This document shows, piece by piece, positions 1 through 12,595 of a stretch of DNA of 64,000 nt; the first letter of the stretch is position 1; every line of letters starts with the position of its first letter. The notes below the pieces were generated by a model. It was not told where the DNA came from. It saw nothing but the letters and a program-made list of their open reading frames with translations, and made no database searches. The stretch is taken from the NCBI RefSeq assembly GCF_003254395.2, contig NC_037649.1, positions 2,923,501-2,987,500 of the forward strand, given 5' to 3'. Made by a program: the position numbers and the translations under genes. The DNA comes from Apis mellifera (taxonomy: Eukaryota > Arthropoda > Insecta > Hymenoptera > Apidae).

Positions 1-3000
1 ATATTTATTTTCATTGATTCAAGAATTGAAAATTAATCCTAATTAGTATTTTTAGAAATATATTAAAATATCAAATCAAAATATCACTAATTAGAAGATA
101 AATTAATTTGAATAACCGATTTGAAAAAATTGAATGTATAAATATATTATAAATCATATCATGTTTACAAATAAAATAATTTTCAAATATACACAACTGT
201 TAATATATTATTATAATATCTATAAAAAAATGATAGAGACCAACACAAATAACAAAATGTCGATAAAATTATTTATTAATTTAAGCAATAATTTAAATTC
301 GTATTAAATGAACCGAGTCGAACAGATAATAGAAAATGTCTCTATAAATGTCTATACAATTTCGCTTCTTCTTCGTTTCATTTTATCGAAAATATATTAA
401 ATGCTTATAATTTAATAAATTTAATCCGCATTTTTGCTAATTTTATTTTTCTTTAAAAACAAACGAATTTTTCGGAAAACGTATCATATTTAATATTTTA
501 TAGAATAATAATATATAAATGTATAAAATATAAAATTAAATTTATGTGTAATAAATGATAATACATTTTATCCATTCATTCAATACTTCAAAGTTTCTAT
601 TATCAATTTGTTAATTCAAATTTTTTTTATTTAAATTAATAAGCTAATATTACTATACTGACATTTGTAAGATCTACTTATGTTGCTTGTTTAATTTGTT
701 CATTGTTTCTTGTTTTCTATAGTCACATATTTGAAATAGATAAAATATAGATTTTAAAATATAAATATAGTTAGATATATAATTGGATAATATAAATATA
801 ATTATAATTTCTAAAATAAATAAGTAATTTATTTTGAATTTGAATAAATGTTTATTTTAATATAAAAAATTTATTATTGTAATATATAAAAATTTATTAT
901 TTTAATATATTATCTATAATTCCAATTCCATTATAATTAAAATAAAGAAAATATTTCGCGAGATATATTTTCTTATTATAATATTATTTTTTTATATTTA
1001 TGAAAATAGAATAGATATGAAAGAAGCAAAATTTTTTATAGAAACATAATGAAGAAATCTTATAATAATAAAATATGAAACTATAATAATATGAAAAGTT
1101 TTACATTTTCTAAACATTATGATAATATTGATGCATATGAAAAAATTTGAAAATTAGTTTGAATTATTTTAAGATTACAAAAATTGCTATAACTATAATC
1201 AAACAATTTATGAAATTCTTTGATTGAAATAAGAATAGAATTAAAATTTTGTTTATATGAAAGTCTGCCAGAAACGAGAAGAATTTTATTAAAAGAATTT
1301 AAGAAAGTTTTGATCAAGAGAAAGAAATTCATTAATATCAACTTAAAAATTATGTGCATGATGTTACAAGATTTCATATCTATTTCACCATCTTTTTTTA
1401 TGACCTTTATTTTTCCTTAAAATTTTATAATTTTCTTTCCAAAATGTGTCCAAGTAATATATATTAATTAGATAATTATTTCAAATAGAATAATAATGTA
1501 ATATGAAATAATAACAATAAAAAATAATTATTTGAAATAAAATAAAAAAGAATCTCATTCGAAATAAAAATGTTTGCAAATAAATTTTAAATTTTTGTTT
1601 GAGGAATAAATTATTTTTAAAATTTAATTATTAAATATTAGATTATTTCAAATAATAAAATTCTTCTTATACAAGAAACATAAATTTTTATCTTATTATT
1701 AGATCAAGAATAGATGAAATACAGGAAAAATGAAAAAAAAACTTAAAATATGTTATGTAGAGAATATAAAGAAAAAATAGATTTAAATTTCACGTAGAAG
1801 AATATTTTTATTTGAAATGAAATCAAATAACTAAATATAAAACTAATGAATATTGAAATGAATATTGATAATTTAATTTTCGAATATTATTTAGAAAAAA
1901 ATAAAATTTTTTTCGAATAATTATAAATAATTATAAATAATAATTATAAATAAGAATTTATCTTTAAAGTAACAGTTATTTTTTTATTATTTCAATAATA
2001 ACATTTTTAATAAAAAATAAATAAATATTAATCTTTGGAATCACATTATTTTTACGTTATGTATCTTATGCTATTTGAACTTTTTATTACTTTTTCTTAT
2101 TGAAAATTTATAATAATAATGAATAAGATCAGGAAAATAATAAAATATATTGCTTTAAAATAAGAATTTTTTTGATACATCTTGATTGATCAATATTTTA
2201 CATCATTGATCAAAATATTACATATATTATATATATTATTTTATTATATATATTAAATAAAAAATATCTTAAATAATACATAATATCTTTAAAAATTATG
2301 TTTTCATAATATTATTAATAAAAAGTTTTTATATATGTAATAATGTATGAAAACTTCTGATCTCTAAAGAATACCTATAATAACCTTTGATACCTTTGAT
2401 ACCTTTTTTAAAATTCTTTTCATTTAATGTTGAACTTGATAAATAAGAATACTCAGACGATATTGTGAGATAGAAGATAATTCACATACTTTCACATTCT
2501 TCAAGTTCAGATTCCACGTACAACTTTCAGTTATTAATCAATAATATCTGTCGAAATTTCTATATCTATAATTTGATTTGATCAATATTTAATGAAACAT
2601 TTCAAAAATGATCATTAAAATGATATTAAATAAGATAATATAGATATTAGTTATTAAATTAGATATTATTTCAAATAATTATGCATTAATTTATTTAAAT
2701 AAACATACAATATTTTTCTAGATTATTACGTTGTTTTAACATTGTTTCTCGAAAGGAAATAAGTTTTTATTAATTTTTAAATTTTTAAAATATAATATAT
2801 AATTTTAAATTTTTAAAATATAATATATATTTTAAATAACTTATAAATATTAGTATTTTTCAAATATTCTTATTTTATTATGCCATTAGTTTCTATAAAG
2901 AAATTGTTTTCTTTAATATATTGAAGAAATTTATTTGATATATTTAACAATATAGATATCTCTTTCATAAATTGTTTAAAGTAAAAATAATTTTGAAAAT

Positions 3001-3309
3001 AAATTTATTATACAAATTAGTTAAATATTATAAAAATTATGAGATTTAAAATTTAATCTAAATTTGTTGTTTTAGAAATTATATTTCTGAATAAATTAAT
3101 AAAAATATATTTAACTCTTTATATTAAACTATTTGTTAATTTAGTTGAAAAAATAAAGAATGCAGATGTGTAAAAAAATTGAATTCTTCGTGAAATTATA
3201 TTGATTTTTGAATTGCTTTGTAATTAATGAAATAAAAAGATATCTATATATTCCATATAGTATTATAACCAATTAAAAATGATATGTAACAGGAATAAAA
3301 AGAATATAA

Positions 3310-3660
3310 TTGCTTTTTCGACGCTTTTGTTTAATGCGTTGGTTTCTTATACGCTAGCCTTGAATAATGAAGCAACATAAAGACAAGTAAAAGTGGGGTA
3401 GTGAACTTGCCTGTTGCTACAAAACTAGTTATCCAAGAATGTAATAAGTAGATACCGTGGTATGGAAATCATATGACACGCATGGACACACATCGAATAC
3501 GGTCATTGCTTAATGTTGCATATCCTCCTATAAACACATGCCGTTTTATTTTAGTTTGACCTGGGTCGCGTGCATAACCGTGAAACGAAAATCATTTGCC
3601 ATCATGAGGAGATGGCACGACCGTTTCAAATACATGTGAATTGTAATAGGTTGTTAAATG
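3310..3660. other. Block of balanced composition, function unknown
   Basis: About 350 bp with clearly higher G+C and sequence complexity than its surroundings, for example around the words GACCTGGGTCGCGTGC and GAGGAGATGGCACGACCG. All reading frames are short and no protein domain was recognised. Candidate explanations are a regulatory element, an untranslated exon or an old unrecognised repeat. A 7-bp tandem repeat (TAATATG, about four units) follows near 3832-3860. Confidence 0.35.
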
Positions 3661-5338
3661 CTATTTAAAGTTTATTTTTATAAGTGGTCGCAATAAGTAT
3701 ATAGTATTAGTAAGCATATAATTATCAGTAACGAATGATTTAACACTGCTAGAAAGAATTGTTTAACATTAGATAGTGGAACAAAGATTGTGTTGTAACT
3801 TTTTATGATGTAAATATTTTTCTCGACGACTTGTGTAATATGTAATATGTAATATGTAATAGAATGAAACACAACATAAAGATTCTTTTTCAGTAATATT
3901 TAAGCTGAATTAAAAAATCATAAAGTTTGAATTTAAAATTCAACAAATTTTTTGAAATATTGAAAATTTTATTTTCATTAATTTTATAATTTTTTATTCA
4001 ATATTTATCAATTTTTATCAATAATTTATAATAATGTAATTTTTTTAACAAATAATGTTTCTTTATATGATTATTCTATATATATTTCTTTGTATATGAA
4101 TAATTTCGAAAAAAAAATAGCATTAGATTTTGTATTTTTAATGATAAGAAAATAAAAAAAATATTTTCAAAATATATTTTATGAAAAAGAAAAAAATAAA
4201 ATTAAAATTCTTCTATCACTTCAAGAAATAATTTTTTAGAAACTATCTTTGCAATTTAATTTCATGAAAAATTTAAAAATATTTATATAATTTTGATCTT
4301 TTTATTTCATTTCAATTTACAAAAGAATTTTATTGAATTTTATAATTTAATCTCTAAGCTTGTGCAAATTATTTTTTTCTATAGATTAATATTTAGAATT
4401 TTATAAATAGAAATTTTTTTATTTATAAAAAGAAAATTATAATTGATTACAATTTTTAATTTGAAACTTATAAATTAGAAATTATTATGAACAAATATAA
4501 TAAAATTATCACTTAATTATCCATATAGATCCACAATAGATAATCAAAAACTAATGAGATAAATTATAATGATAAATTATTAAAAAAATAAAATAACGTT
4601 TTAAAAATACAATGTAAATTCATAATAAAGTCACTCTATAATTTTACAATTTTTCCTTATTTTTTGGTTCGGAATATTATTTTGTTATAAATCTCTAATA
4701 TTTTCAACTTTTTATTTAAATTTTTTTATTAAATTAATTAATAATAAATTAATTTTTATTAAATTTTTTTAATATTATTATTGAATATTATTATATATTT
4801 TTAATGCTATTTAATTTTTTTTAAATTAAAATTGAGAGTAATTCTTTTTTTTACTTAAAAAAAAAACTGATTATTTTTATTTTTTTAGTAATATATTAAA
4901 AAAACATTAATTAATTCATTAACTTGTAACTTACGTAAGGCTCTCTAGAGAAAATAAAAATCGTGAACATATATGAATTGAATTAAATAATTATTGATCT
5001 TACATAAATGGAGAAAATTATTTATATATTGCGTTTATATGCAGTAAAATGTTTAATTAATTCTATTTCTCTATATTAATTGAAAAAATTAATTTTAAAT
5101 AAAATTATTTCATTTTAAATATCATACTAGTAAAAACAATTAATTAATAATTTTTTAATGATGCGAACTGTGATAATTAAAATTCTATAAGTCGAAAATC
5201 TTTATAAAATTACAATTTTATTCATTTTCTTCCATTCTTTTGCGGAAATATATAATCAATAACAAAAATATTTTTATTCTATATTACAAAGAAATTCACT
5301 TTAATTGAAAATTTCATTGATTTTATCGAAAATTTGTT

Positions 5339-5392
5339 TGTATATATATATATATGGAGTATATATATGGAATATATATAATTATATGGAGT
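5339..5392. repeat. Degenerate TATATATATGGA(G/A) tandem repeat
   Basis: A TA run is interrupted at intervals by GGAG or GGA, giving about three imperfect units. It is an ordinary microsatellite-derived repeat. Confidence 0.6.
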
Positions 5393-6599
5393 AATTTTTT
5401 ACCGAAGAAATCTTGTCGAAAAAATAAAATTAACTTTTGAAAGTTTTAACAAAAACTTTAAACACAATTATTTTATAATAGAGCATATTATAATAGGATA
5501 ATAGAGCATTAAAAACTAAACATTTCATAATTTAAAATATTATTCTATCTAATATTATTATAAATCTAATATCTAATATTATTATAATATTATTATAAAG
5601 TTATATTTAAAAGAACGAAAAACTATTGAATCTTTAAATATTAATCTTATTTCGTTTTAAAATGATGTTATAAAAAATTGTCGCATATGTAATTCACTAT
5701 ATAAGTACATTACATATATTACAAAATTTCATTAAAAATAAAAAAAAATTTATAATATAAAAAATCTTTATAATATTTCTGTGACTAATTGTATATCGAA
5801 ATGAAACTTATTTTAATTTCACATATAGTTACTATATATCAAAATAATATTTAATATTTTAATTATATGTAAAAGTTTGTAATAGCCAAATCTTCACAAA
5901 TCAAAGTTTATTTGTATAAGTCGAACTTCTATTGTCGTAATTGTAATTCGAAATTTATAGCTGTGTCATAAAATATCAGAAATTCTTCGATATTGTCTCC
6001 TTTTTTGTAATCATTATTAATTTTGTAATCATTATATTAATCAGAATTTTTTTCGAATAACATATCATATTCCGAATTTTTTTATTCTTCGATCATGCAT
6101 ATTTTATACTAACTATTAGTTTTTATCTAATTATTTTTCATCATTTTTTATTTACGTTCAATCATATTTGTAATTATATTCGTCGTTTTTATAATTTTAC
6201 TGAAAAAAATTATAAATTCACTTCTTTTATATCTTTTTTATTATTGTAATTAAAATATTATTGTTTTCTTTAGTAAATATATATATATTATATAAAAATA
6301 CACATGAAATATATATATAAAATAAAATAAACTTATGGAAAACATAAAAATACAGAAAAGCTTCGATTTCGATGATTTTTAAATATATTATTATAGAGAG
6401 CGAGATTCTGAACTTTTTTATATACATATAAGCGGCAGTTTTCGAAATATTTACAAATACTTCAAATATTTATATAATTTTTATAATTTATATTTATTTT
6501 TATAATAAATATACTATATCTTTTGTCTCCAATGTAATTTTTGAATTAATAGTCAGTGAATTAATAGATAATTTAAAAATTATCTTTAAAAGATTATCA

Positions 6600-7050
6600 T
6601 CTCTTCAAAGTTTAGTTAAGAGTGCAGTTATATAGATATCGCATGTCTTTATCGGACATAAGTTTTGCATGCCATGACCTCAATTGACTACCATCAAGAA
6701 GGTGAACTTATGAAATAGCGTTAATGTCATTTACTTGTATCCTGACATGCCCAATTCACGTAACTAACTAAAGATATCATATATATACCCGTGAAGAGAA
6801 ATATCATCTGCGTGATCATCGTTCGTGATGAGTAAATCAGAGAAGAGATCTAAGAAATCGCAGAGAATCGGAATCGAGTTCCGATGACGAAAGTGATCAT
6901 TGGTGTTCAAGCAAAAGAATGTTGTCCTGGCTGGCACATTGTACTGCTAATGTGACGAGAAATGGAAGGAGAAGTGGTTGTCACTGTAACCCATTACGCG
7001 CCTATGAAACGTAAATAGTGAACAGCGGGAACGACAGATCTTGCAAATAA
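6600..7050 (+). other. Higher-complexity block; candidate promoter or 5' exon of PDSS1
   Basis: About 450 bp of balanced composition, 5.4 kb upstream of the first recognised PDSS1 exon. It contains two small open frames on the + strand. One at 6828-6887 has 19 codons and is Lys/Arg/Ser-rich. The other at 6919-7014 has 31 codons, begins MLSWLAHCTANVTRNGRRSG, and is Arg-containing with no acidic residue until its 30th position, which would suit a mitochondrial presequence. It runs straight into a donor-like GTAAAT at 7011. That donor has phase 2, whereas the clear exon at 12440 begins in phase 0, so the join is not simple. A promoter, an untranslated exon or a conserved regulatory block are equally possible. 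Confidence 0.3.
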
Positions 7051-8639
7051 CATTGCAATTTTGTAAAACAATGTATTATATATATATTATATACTTTAAA
7101 TTATATATTTCGTGTATTTTCGACATACATTGAAATCAATTATGAATTGAATAAATTTTAAAAATTAAAGGGAAATGAAGAAGTTCCTTTTAAGAGAGAA
7201 ATTTTTTTGATTATTTATAAATACATTAAAATAAATACAATTGAAATACTTTTGTAATTTAAACTTTTATAAGTTATTTATAATAGTTGTTTGCAAAAGT
7301 GTTTATAAAAGTGCTTATATTTTATAACATTATTTTTAGAATTTTTCTTAAAATAAATATTTTTGATAATTTGTTTAAATTTTTTTCAAATATATTCAAT
7401 ATATAATTGAATATATAATTAAACATCATCATTAAAATTTCTTTTAATATTAAATAAAAATAAAAATAAAAAATTTATAAATTAATTATTGCAAATTATT
7501 TTCTGATTATTAGCTTCATATTATTATTTATTACGAAACTAAAAAAATACTAAAGTTATTTATTGAAAGATTATTCATGGAAATTAACAATTATTAGTAT
7601 AATAATACGTTACGAAAAATTTGATTGTTTTTTATGCGATGGAATAATAAAAGTAAGTTTATATTTCGATTTGTAAAAATTTTCACAGCACAAAATTTAT
7701 TTAAAAAATGAATAAAATTAAATTTTTATAATTTTCGAGTTTAATATCAATAATTATGTTTATAGTTATATTTATAGTTATATAATTTATTTTTTCACAT
7801 GATAAATTATACACTATCTCAAGCAAAAATAATCAATTTTAATTATTAATTTTTTCACTTCAATTAAAAATTTAAGATATTTATATTTTTTTTTAATTCC
7901 AAAAATAATTTTTTATATTTATATTATATCGATTTCTTTGGAACTTTTTTGTGAATTTTATTAAAATAATTTTATAAAATAATGCCAAACAAAAGTTTCA
8001 GAAATAAGATATTTTTGTTTTTTACTAAAAATTTTTTACTTTAAATAAAATATATGATATCTCTAAAAATATGCTTGAATTATTAGAAAATAATTAATAA
8101 ATAAATTAATTTAAAAATAAATTTAATAATATTCCAGTAATTAAAATTTTAGATTTATTAATAAATTTATTTTAATTAATTCAAACTTTTATCAGCAGTG
8201 TATAATTCGAAGTAATCTTATTAAATATTGATAATTAAATAAATTAAGATAATTAGATATTATTATTTTTTTTTAACTGTTAAAATCGATTCGAAGAAAG
8301 TATTGTTTTTTTTTTAATTTTAGTAATTAGAAAAAATATTATGTTTCTTAAAAAGTTGCTGCATTGTAATTTTTGTTTGTTAAAAAATTTTGATAAAAAA
8401 ATGAAACTTTAATAATTTGAAGATTTTATTTCTTCTCTTAAAATTTTATTACAATATATTACAATTATTAAACTATATTTATTATATTTTTTTTTTACTT
8501 TTTTGTAATAAATATTATTTAAAAAATATTATTTTATTTAATATCTTATTTAATATCTAAAATGCTATGCACTCGAATTAAATTTGATTTTTGCTATTAA
8601 ATAAAATATTTATTTTTCCTTTAATTTCATTTTAAGATA

Positions 8640-9250
8640 AGTGTAATATGTTAAGCCAAACAATGGATAGCTTTATGGTATCAGATATATTTCTTAGAAT
8701 TTTGTAGTTTTTAGAAATTTAACCTTAAGCACTTAGAAAGTTGGAAAGTTTCCTAATTTATAAACGAGCAATATGTTACTATATGTTACTATATATAAAA
8801 TCATTGCTCTGAGAGTCATGAACTCTAATAATTACTATTGATAATTCTAGGAGTCTAAGTCTAGCAGGAAACTTGTTGTCTTATTGTCCACTAGAAGAAA
8901 TTTCTTCTTCTCATTCTAGACATATTGCACTTGAAAAAAGATTACTCGGGATTGATCATTTCCCAAGAGATGAATTTACTCTCTCGAGTCCCATTTCTGA
9001 CTTTTTTATAATTTCGAAAAAAATCCAAATTCTGAACGAATAAATATAATTTGTGTATAATAATTGGAATGTCAATACTCGTCAGAACAGAATATAGAAT
9101 ATAGTATATATAATAGATTCATGAAAATCTATAGTCTTAAAACATTTGAAACAGTCTTGGAACATTCGCTCCAAATACTTTCAAATTTACAAAACATAAT
9201 CGATATTCGTTTCAAACGTAACTTATGTGGAATCTTTTCGATAAAATAAT
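8640..9250. other. Moderately complex block, unrecognised
   Basis: This stretch is less AT-monotonous than its flanks and includes words such as CTCTCGAGTCCC and GGAGTCTAAGTCTAGCAGG. Reading frames up to about 60 codons are open on the + strand, but none shows a known domain or convincing splice-flanked coding structure. It may be an old mobile-element remnant or a regulatory segment. Confidence 0.25.
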
Positions 9251-10547
9251 TCAGAATAATCTTAATCTGTATATTTGCATTAAAATCTTCTATCTTGTAT
9301 AATAAGCTCTATTAAATATAGTCAAATGAAATTAATTCATTTTATTTCTTCGATTTGAATTTCGAATTAGTATTACAAGAATCTTAACTGTCATATGCAA
9401 AGTCAGCCGATTCTAAAAGATTCATAATCAACTATATCATCAACTATAATTAGAAAATATTAATATAAATTAATGTTGATCAATAAAAACATATATTTTG
9501 AGAGAATTGTATTAAAATAAAACTGAAAATAATTTATATAATAAAATTAATTTTATTATATCTAATTTTATTATATTAACAAATCTAATATTTTTTACTT
9601 TCTAACATAGATATTTTGATTTAATAATTTAAATTTAGAATAAAGATAAAAAATTAATATTAGTAAAAATACTAGTTTATTAGAGAATAAGTTGTGAGAT
9701 AATTTGATTATAAAAATAAAGAATATACAATAAGAAAGAATATATTTAATAAAAAAGATAGAAATAATCTATGTTATATAGATGTATCGATACTTTTGTT
9801 CGCTAAGCTCACTATGTCATATCATATTGTAGTTCGAAAAGGGGAACAGATAAAACAAAATCAAAATAGCGATCGCATTTAGTAATATACAATTCACATA
9901 TTAATATACAAGATATGAATGACATCTTTACATATATAAATTCAATAGAATTAATAATAACAGATATAATAATTCTGATAATATAATTAAAAATAATTAT
10001 ATTATATTATAAAATTTAAAACAATTTAAATTTTTAGTACTTGTATGTATAAAAAATTTAGTAATTATTTACAAAAAATACATTTCACAGATTCTAACAG
10101 TCTTAAAATATATTAAATATTGTCGCAAATAATATTTTCTTATATTTAAAATTGTTGCTTAGCCTTAGTTTCATATATCAGTAAATTTCCGTTGTATTAT
10201 AATGCAATTAATATATTACGCATTATAGAAAATTGTTTTATACAAGAATTTTCTTTATAATACAAATAATATAAAGAAACATATTGGGAATAATTATGTC
10301 AAATATTTATGTTTTATTTTTTTTTAAATTCTTTATTAAAAATATAATTTAACAAATGGAATAGTTTTTAAAAAAATATATATATTATTGATTAAAAAAA
10401 ACATATATATATTATACGAATAAAAATAATAGTAACAATATTTTTGGCATGTTGTAAGAATTCACATTATAGAAATTTATAAATTTATAAATTTATAAAT
10501 AGAAAATAATAAATATTAAAAAAGTATTTTTATAATTTTTATTAAAA

Positions 10548-10610
10548 ATAAATATTATTATTATTATTATTAATAAATTATTATTATAATAATTATTATT
10601 ATTAATATTA

Positions 10611-10642
<32 letters not shown>

Positions 10643-10660
10643 TTATTATTATTAATATTC
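10548..10660. repeat. (ATT)n-type microsatellite cluster
   Basis: Successive imperfect runs of ATT/ATA trinucleotides are interrupted by AATA and AAA. This is simple-sequence expansion with no coding content. Confidence 0.8.
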
Positions 10661-12439
10661 AGTATTGAATATAATTTAAGTATTTGATTTAAAGTGAATT
10701 AAATAATATTTTTTTAAATTTTGATTAAGTTAGGTTACAATAATTAAAGAATGTTCTACTATACTTTTTCTTGTTGTGTATGTCATAAATTATGTTTTAT
10801 TTTTAATCAATAACGAAAACACTCTTTTAAAATTGACTATTATTTTTATTATTATTTATATAACAAATATAGATATATTAATAATAATTAATATTTCAAT
10901 AATATTGAACTAATATATATTAATAATAATTTTAATATATTTAATTCTTAATGTATCTATCAGAAATTAATTCAAATTAATTCAAAAGGTTTTAAATTTC
11001 ATTATTTATTTTTGTTAGTTATATTATTATATTAATATTGTATTGTAATAATATTTTTGTTGATATTTTGAAAAGCACCATAATATTTTAAAAAATAATC
11101 AGTGATTATATTTATAAAAAAAATTGAAATGATATCATTCATCATTTAAATTAAGATATATTTTTTTATAATTACTAAAAGTTTTTATTTTGAAATTCTT
11201 TCAATGCATAATAATTAATTATACAAAAATAATTTTCTATTATTATTTTCCTGTATAAAGCATTTAAAAGAATTATGATTATGTTTTTCATATTATTAAT
11301 AAAAAAATTTAGACAAATATTCAGTTATTTCAAGTAGTAAAATCAATAATATATGAAACATATCGTAATACAGAAAGTAGTAAATAACAATATATAATCA
11401 GACTAAATGATATGCTCACGATATCTATTATTATATTATCATGCAATGTATTCATACATTCATAAAACAAATGTTCTACTTGCCTTACATTTTATTCACA
11501 ATGAACATTATATAAACATTCGATAATTACAAGGATACTGAGTCATTATAATTGATATGATTTGTTTTATGCTATATTCTACTGACTGTATTATATTCTA
11601 ACTGATTCAATATATTAATAATAGAATTTTATTAATAAAATTATATTATTATAGAATTTTTTAATCATTAGAATAGTATAATTTAATTTATTTTATTTTA
11701 TTACATTTATGGTTATACAAAAATTTATTTTATTCAGAATTGATGAAGAAAAGAATAAAGAAAATGTTATATAATTACAAAATTATTATAAAAGCTTATC
11801 AATAATTTTATAATTTAGGATATTTATTTATTTTTTTTCTTTTTCCATAGAAAATGGAAATATAATTTTATGTGCTATAAGTTAATACAATTTTTTGTAA
11901 TATATTTCAATTTTAATAAATTAATTACAAATATATTTAAATAATAATAAACGATAGAAATATGAAAAATAAATAATTTAAATTTAAAATCTTAATATAT
12001 TTAATTATTTTAGGATTATTTAGATACTTTATTTATATTATATTATATTATATTATATTTATATCTATTATATATTTAGAAAAAAATATATTTCATAAGA
12101 AATTTATTTATTTTTTTAAAATAATTTTATTTTTTACAAAAATTCTTTATTCTTTAATAAATAAGAAAATTTAATATTATTATTATCATTATGAAACATA
12201 ATAACTTCAAACATAATAATAATATATACAATATATTTTTTATAAATATTTTCAATGTAATTATTAAAATCCTTTAATATTAACAATATATTAATATTTA
12301 TTTTAATATTAATAATACATTAAATATTAAATTGAAATGTATAAAATTTACATTTTTAAGATTTTTAAATTATCACATCAAAATTTTTTTATCGAATACA
12401 TTTATTTCATTAATAATAAATTTTTCTTTTTCCATGCAG

Positions 12440-12595
12440 AATAGAACGAGCACACGAGATAGCAAAACGAATATCGCAAGGATGATGAGCTCTATGCAAA
12501 CACAATTGCCCGGATCCTTGTACGATTCGGATCAAATTGACCCGTATCGACTTCTCGAAGATGATCTTAAAGATATCTATGATGATATACGAGAG
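12440..12595 (+). CDS. PDSS1: PDSS1 exon A (partial gene): N-terminal helix region of polyprenyl diphosphate synthase subunit 1
   Basis: This 52-codon exon belongs to the catalytic-type subunit of the mitochondrial trans-polyprenyl (decaprenyl) diphosphate synthase. The enzyme extends farnesyl or geranylgeranyl diphosphate with IPP units to make the ubiquinone tail. The first part (NRTSTRDSKTNIARMM) is a variable linker after the presequence. The second part (DPYRLLEDDLKDIYDDIRE) matches the conserved start of the synthase fold, human DP..L...DLK.LYEDIRK. A strong acceptor precedes it (TTTCTTTTTCCATGCAG, ending 12439) and a donor GAG|GTTAGT follows. The exon starts and ends in phase 0 and reads directly into the exon at 27395. 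An in-frame ATG at 12434 lies inside the acceptor region, but the polypyrimidine tract argues for an internal exon, so the true start is probably in an earlier, unidentified exon. Family assignment is from remembered conservation, not a search. Confidence 0.88.

Larger units (their letters stand above)
1..12439. other. AT-rich upstream sequence or 5' intron of PDSS1
   Basis: No coding exon could be supported here. Almost everything is A/T homopolymer runs, ATT/TA-type simple sequence and stop-dense reading frames. The exceptions are blocks of more balanced base composition near 3310-3660, 6600-7050, 8640-9250 and 9780-9900, listed separately where useful. The first PDSS1 exon in the window starts with a splice acceptor, so at least one earlier exon (start codon and mitochondrial presequence) must exist either in this stretch or before base 1. 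Short open frames around 1.1-1.4, 6.2-6.4 and 9.06-9.25 kb have AT-driven composition and no recognisable domain, and I do not treat them as genes. Confidence 0.6.

Noticed and set aside
1117..1420. Overlapping 86- and 66-codon frames on opposite strands
   Set aside because: Antisense to each other, AT-driven composition, no domain, no splice signals.
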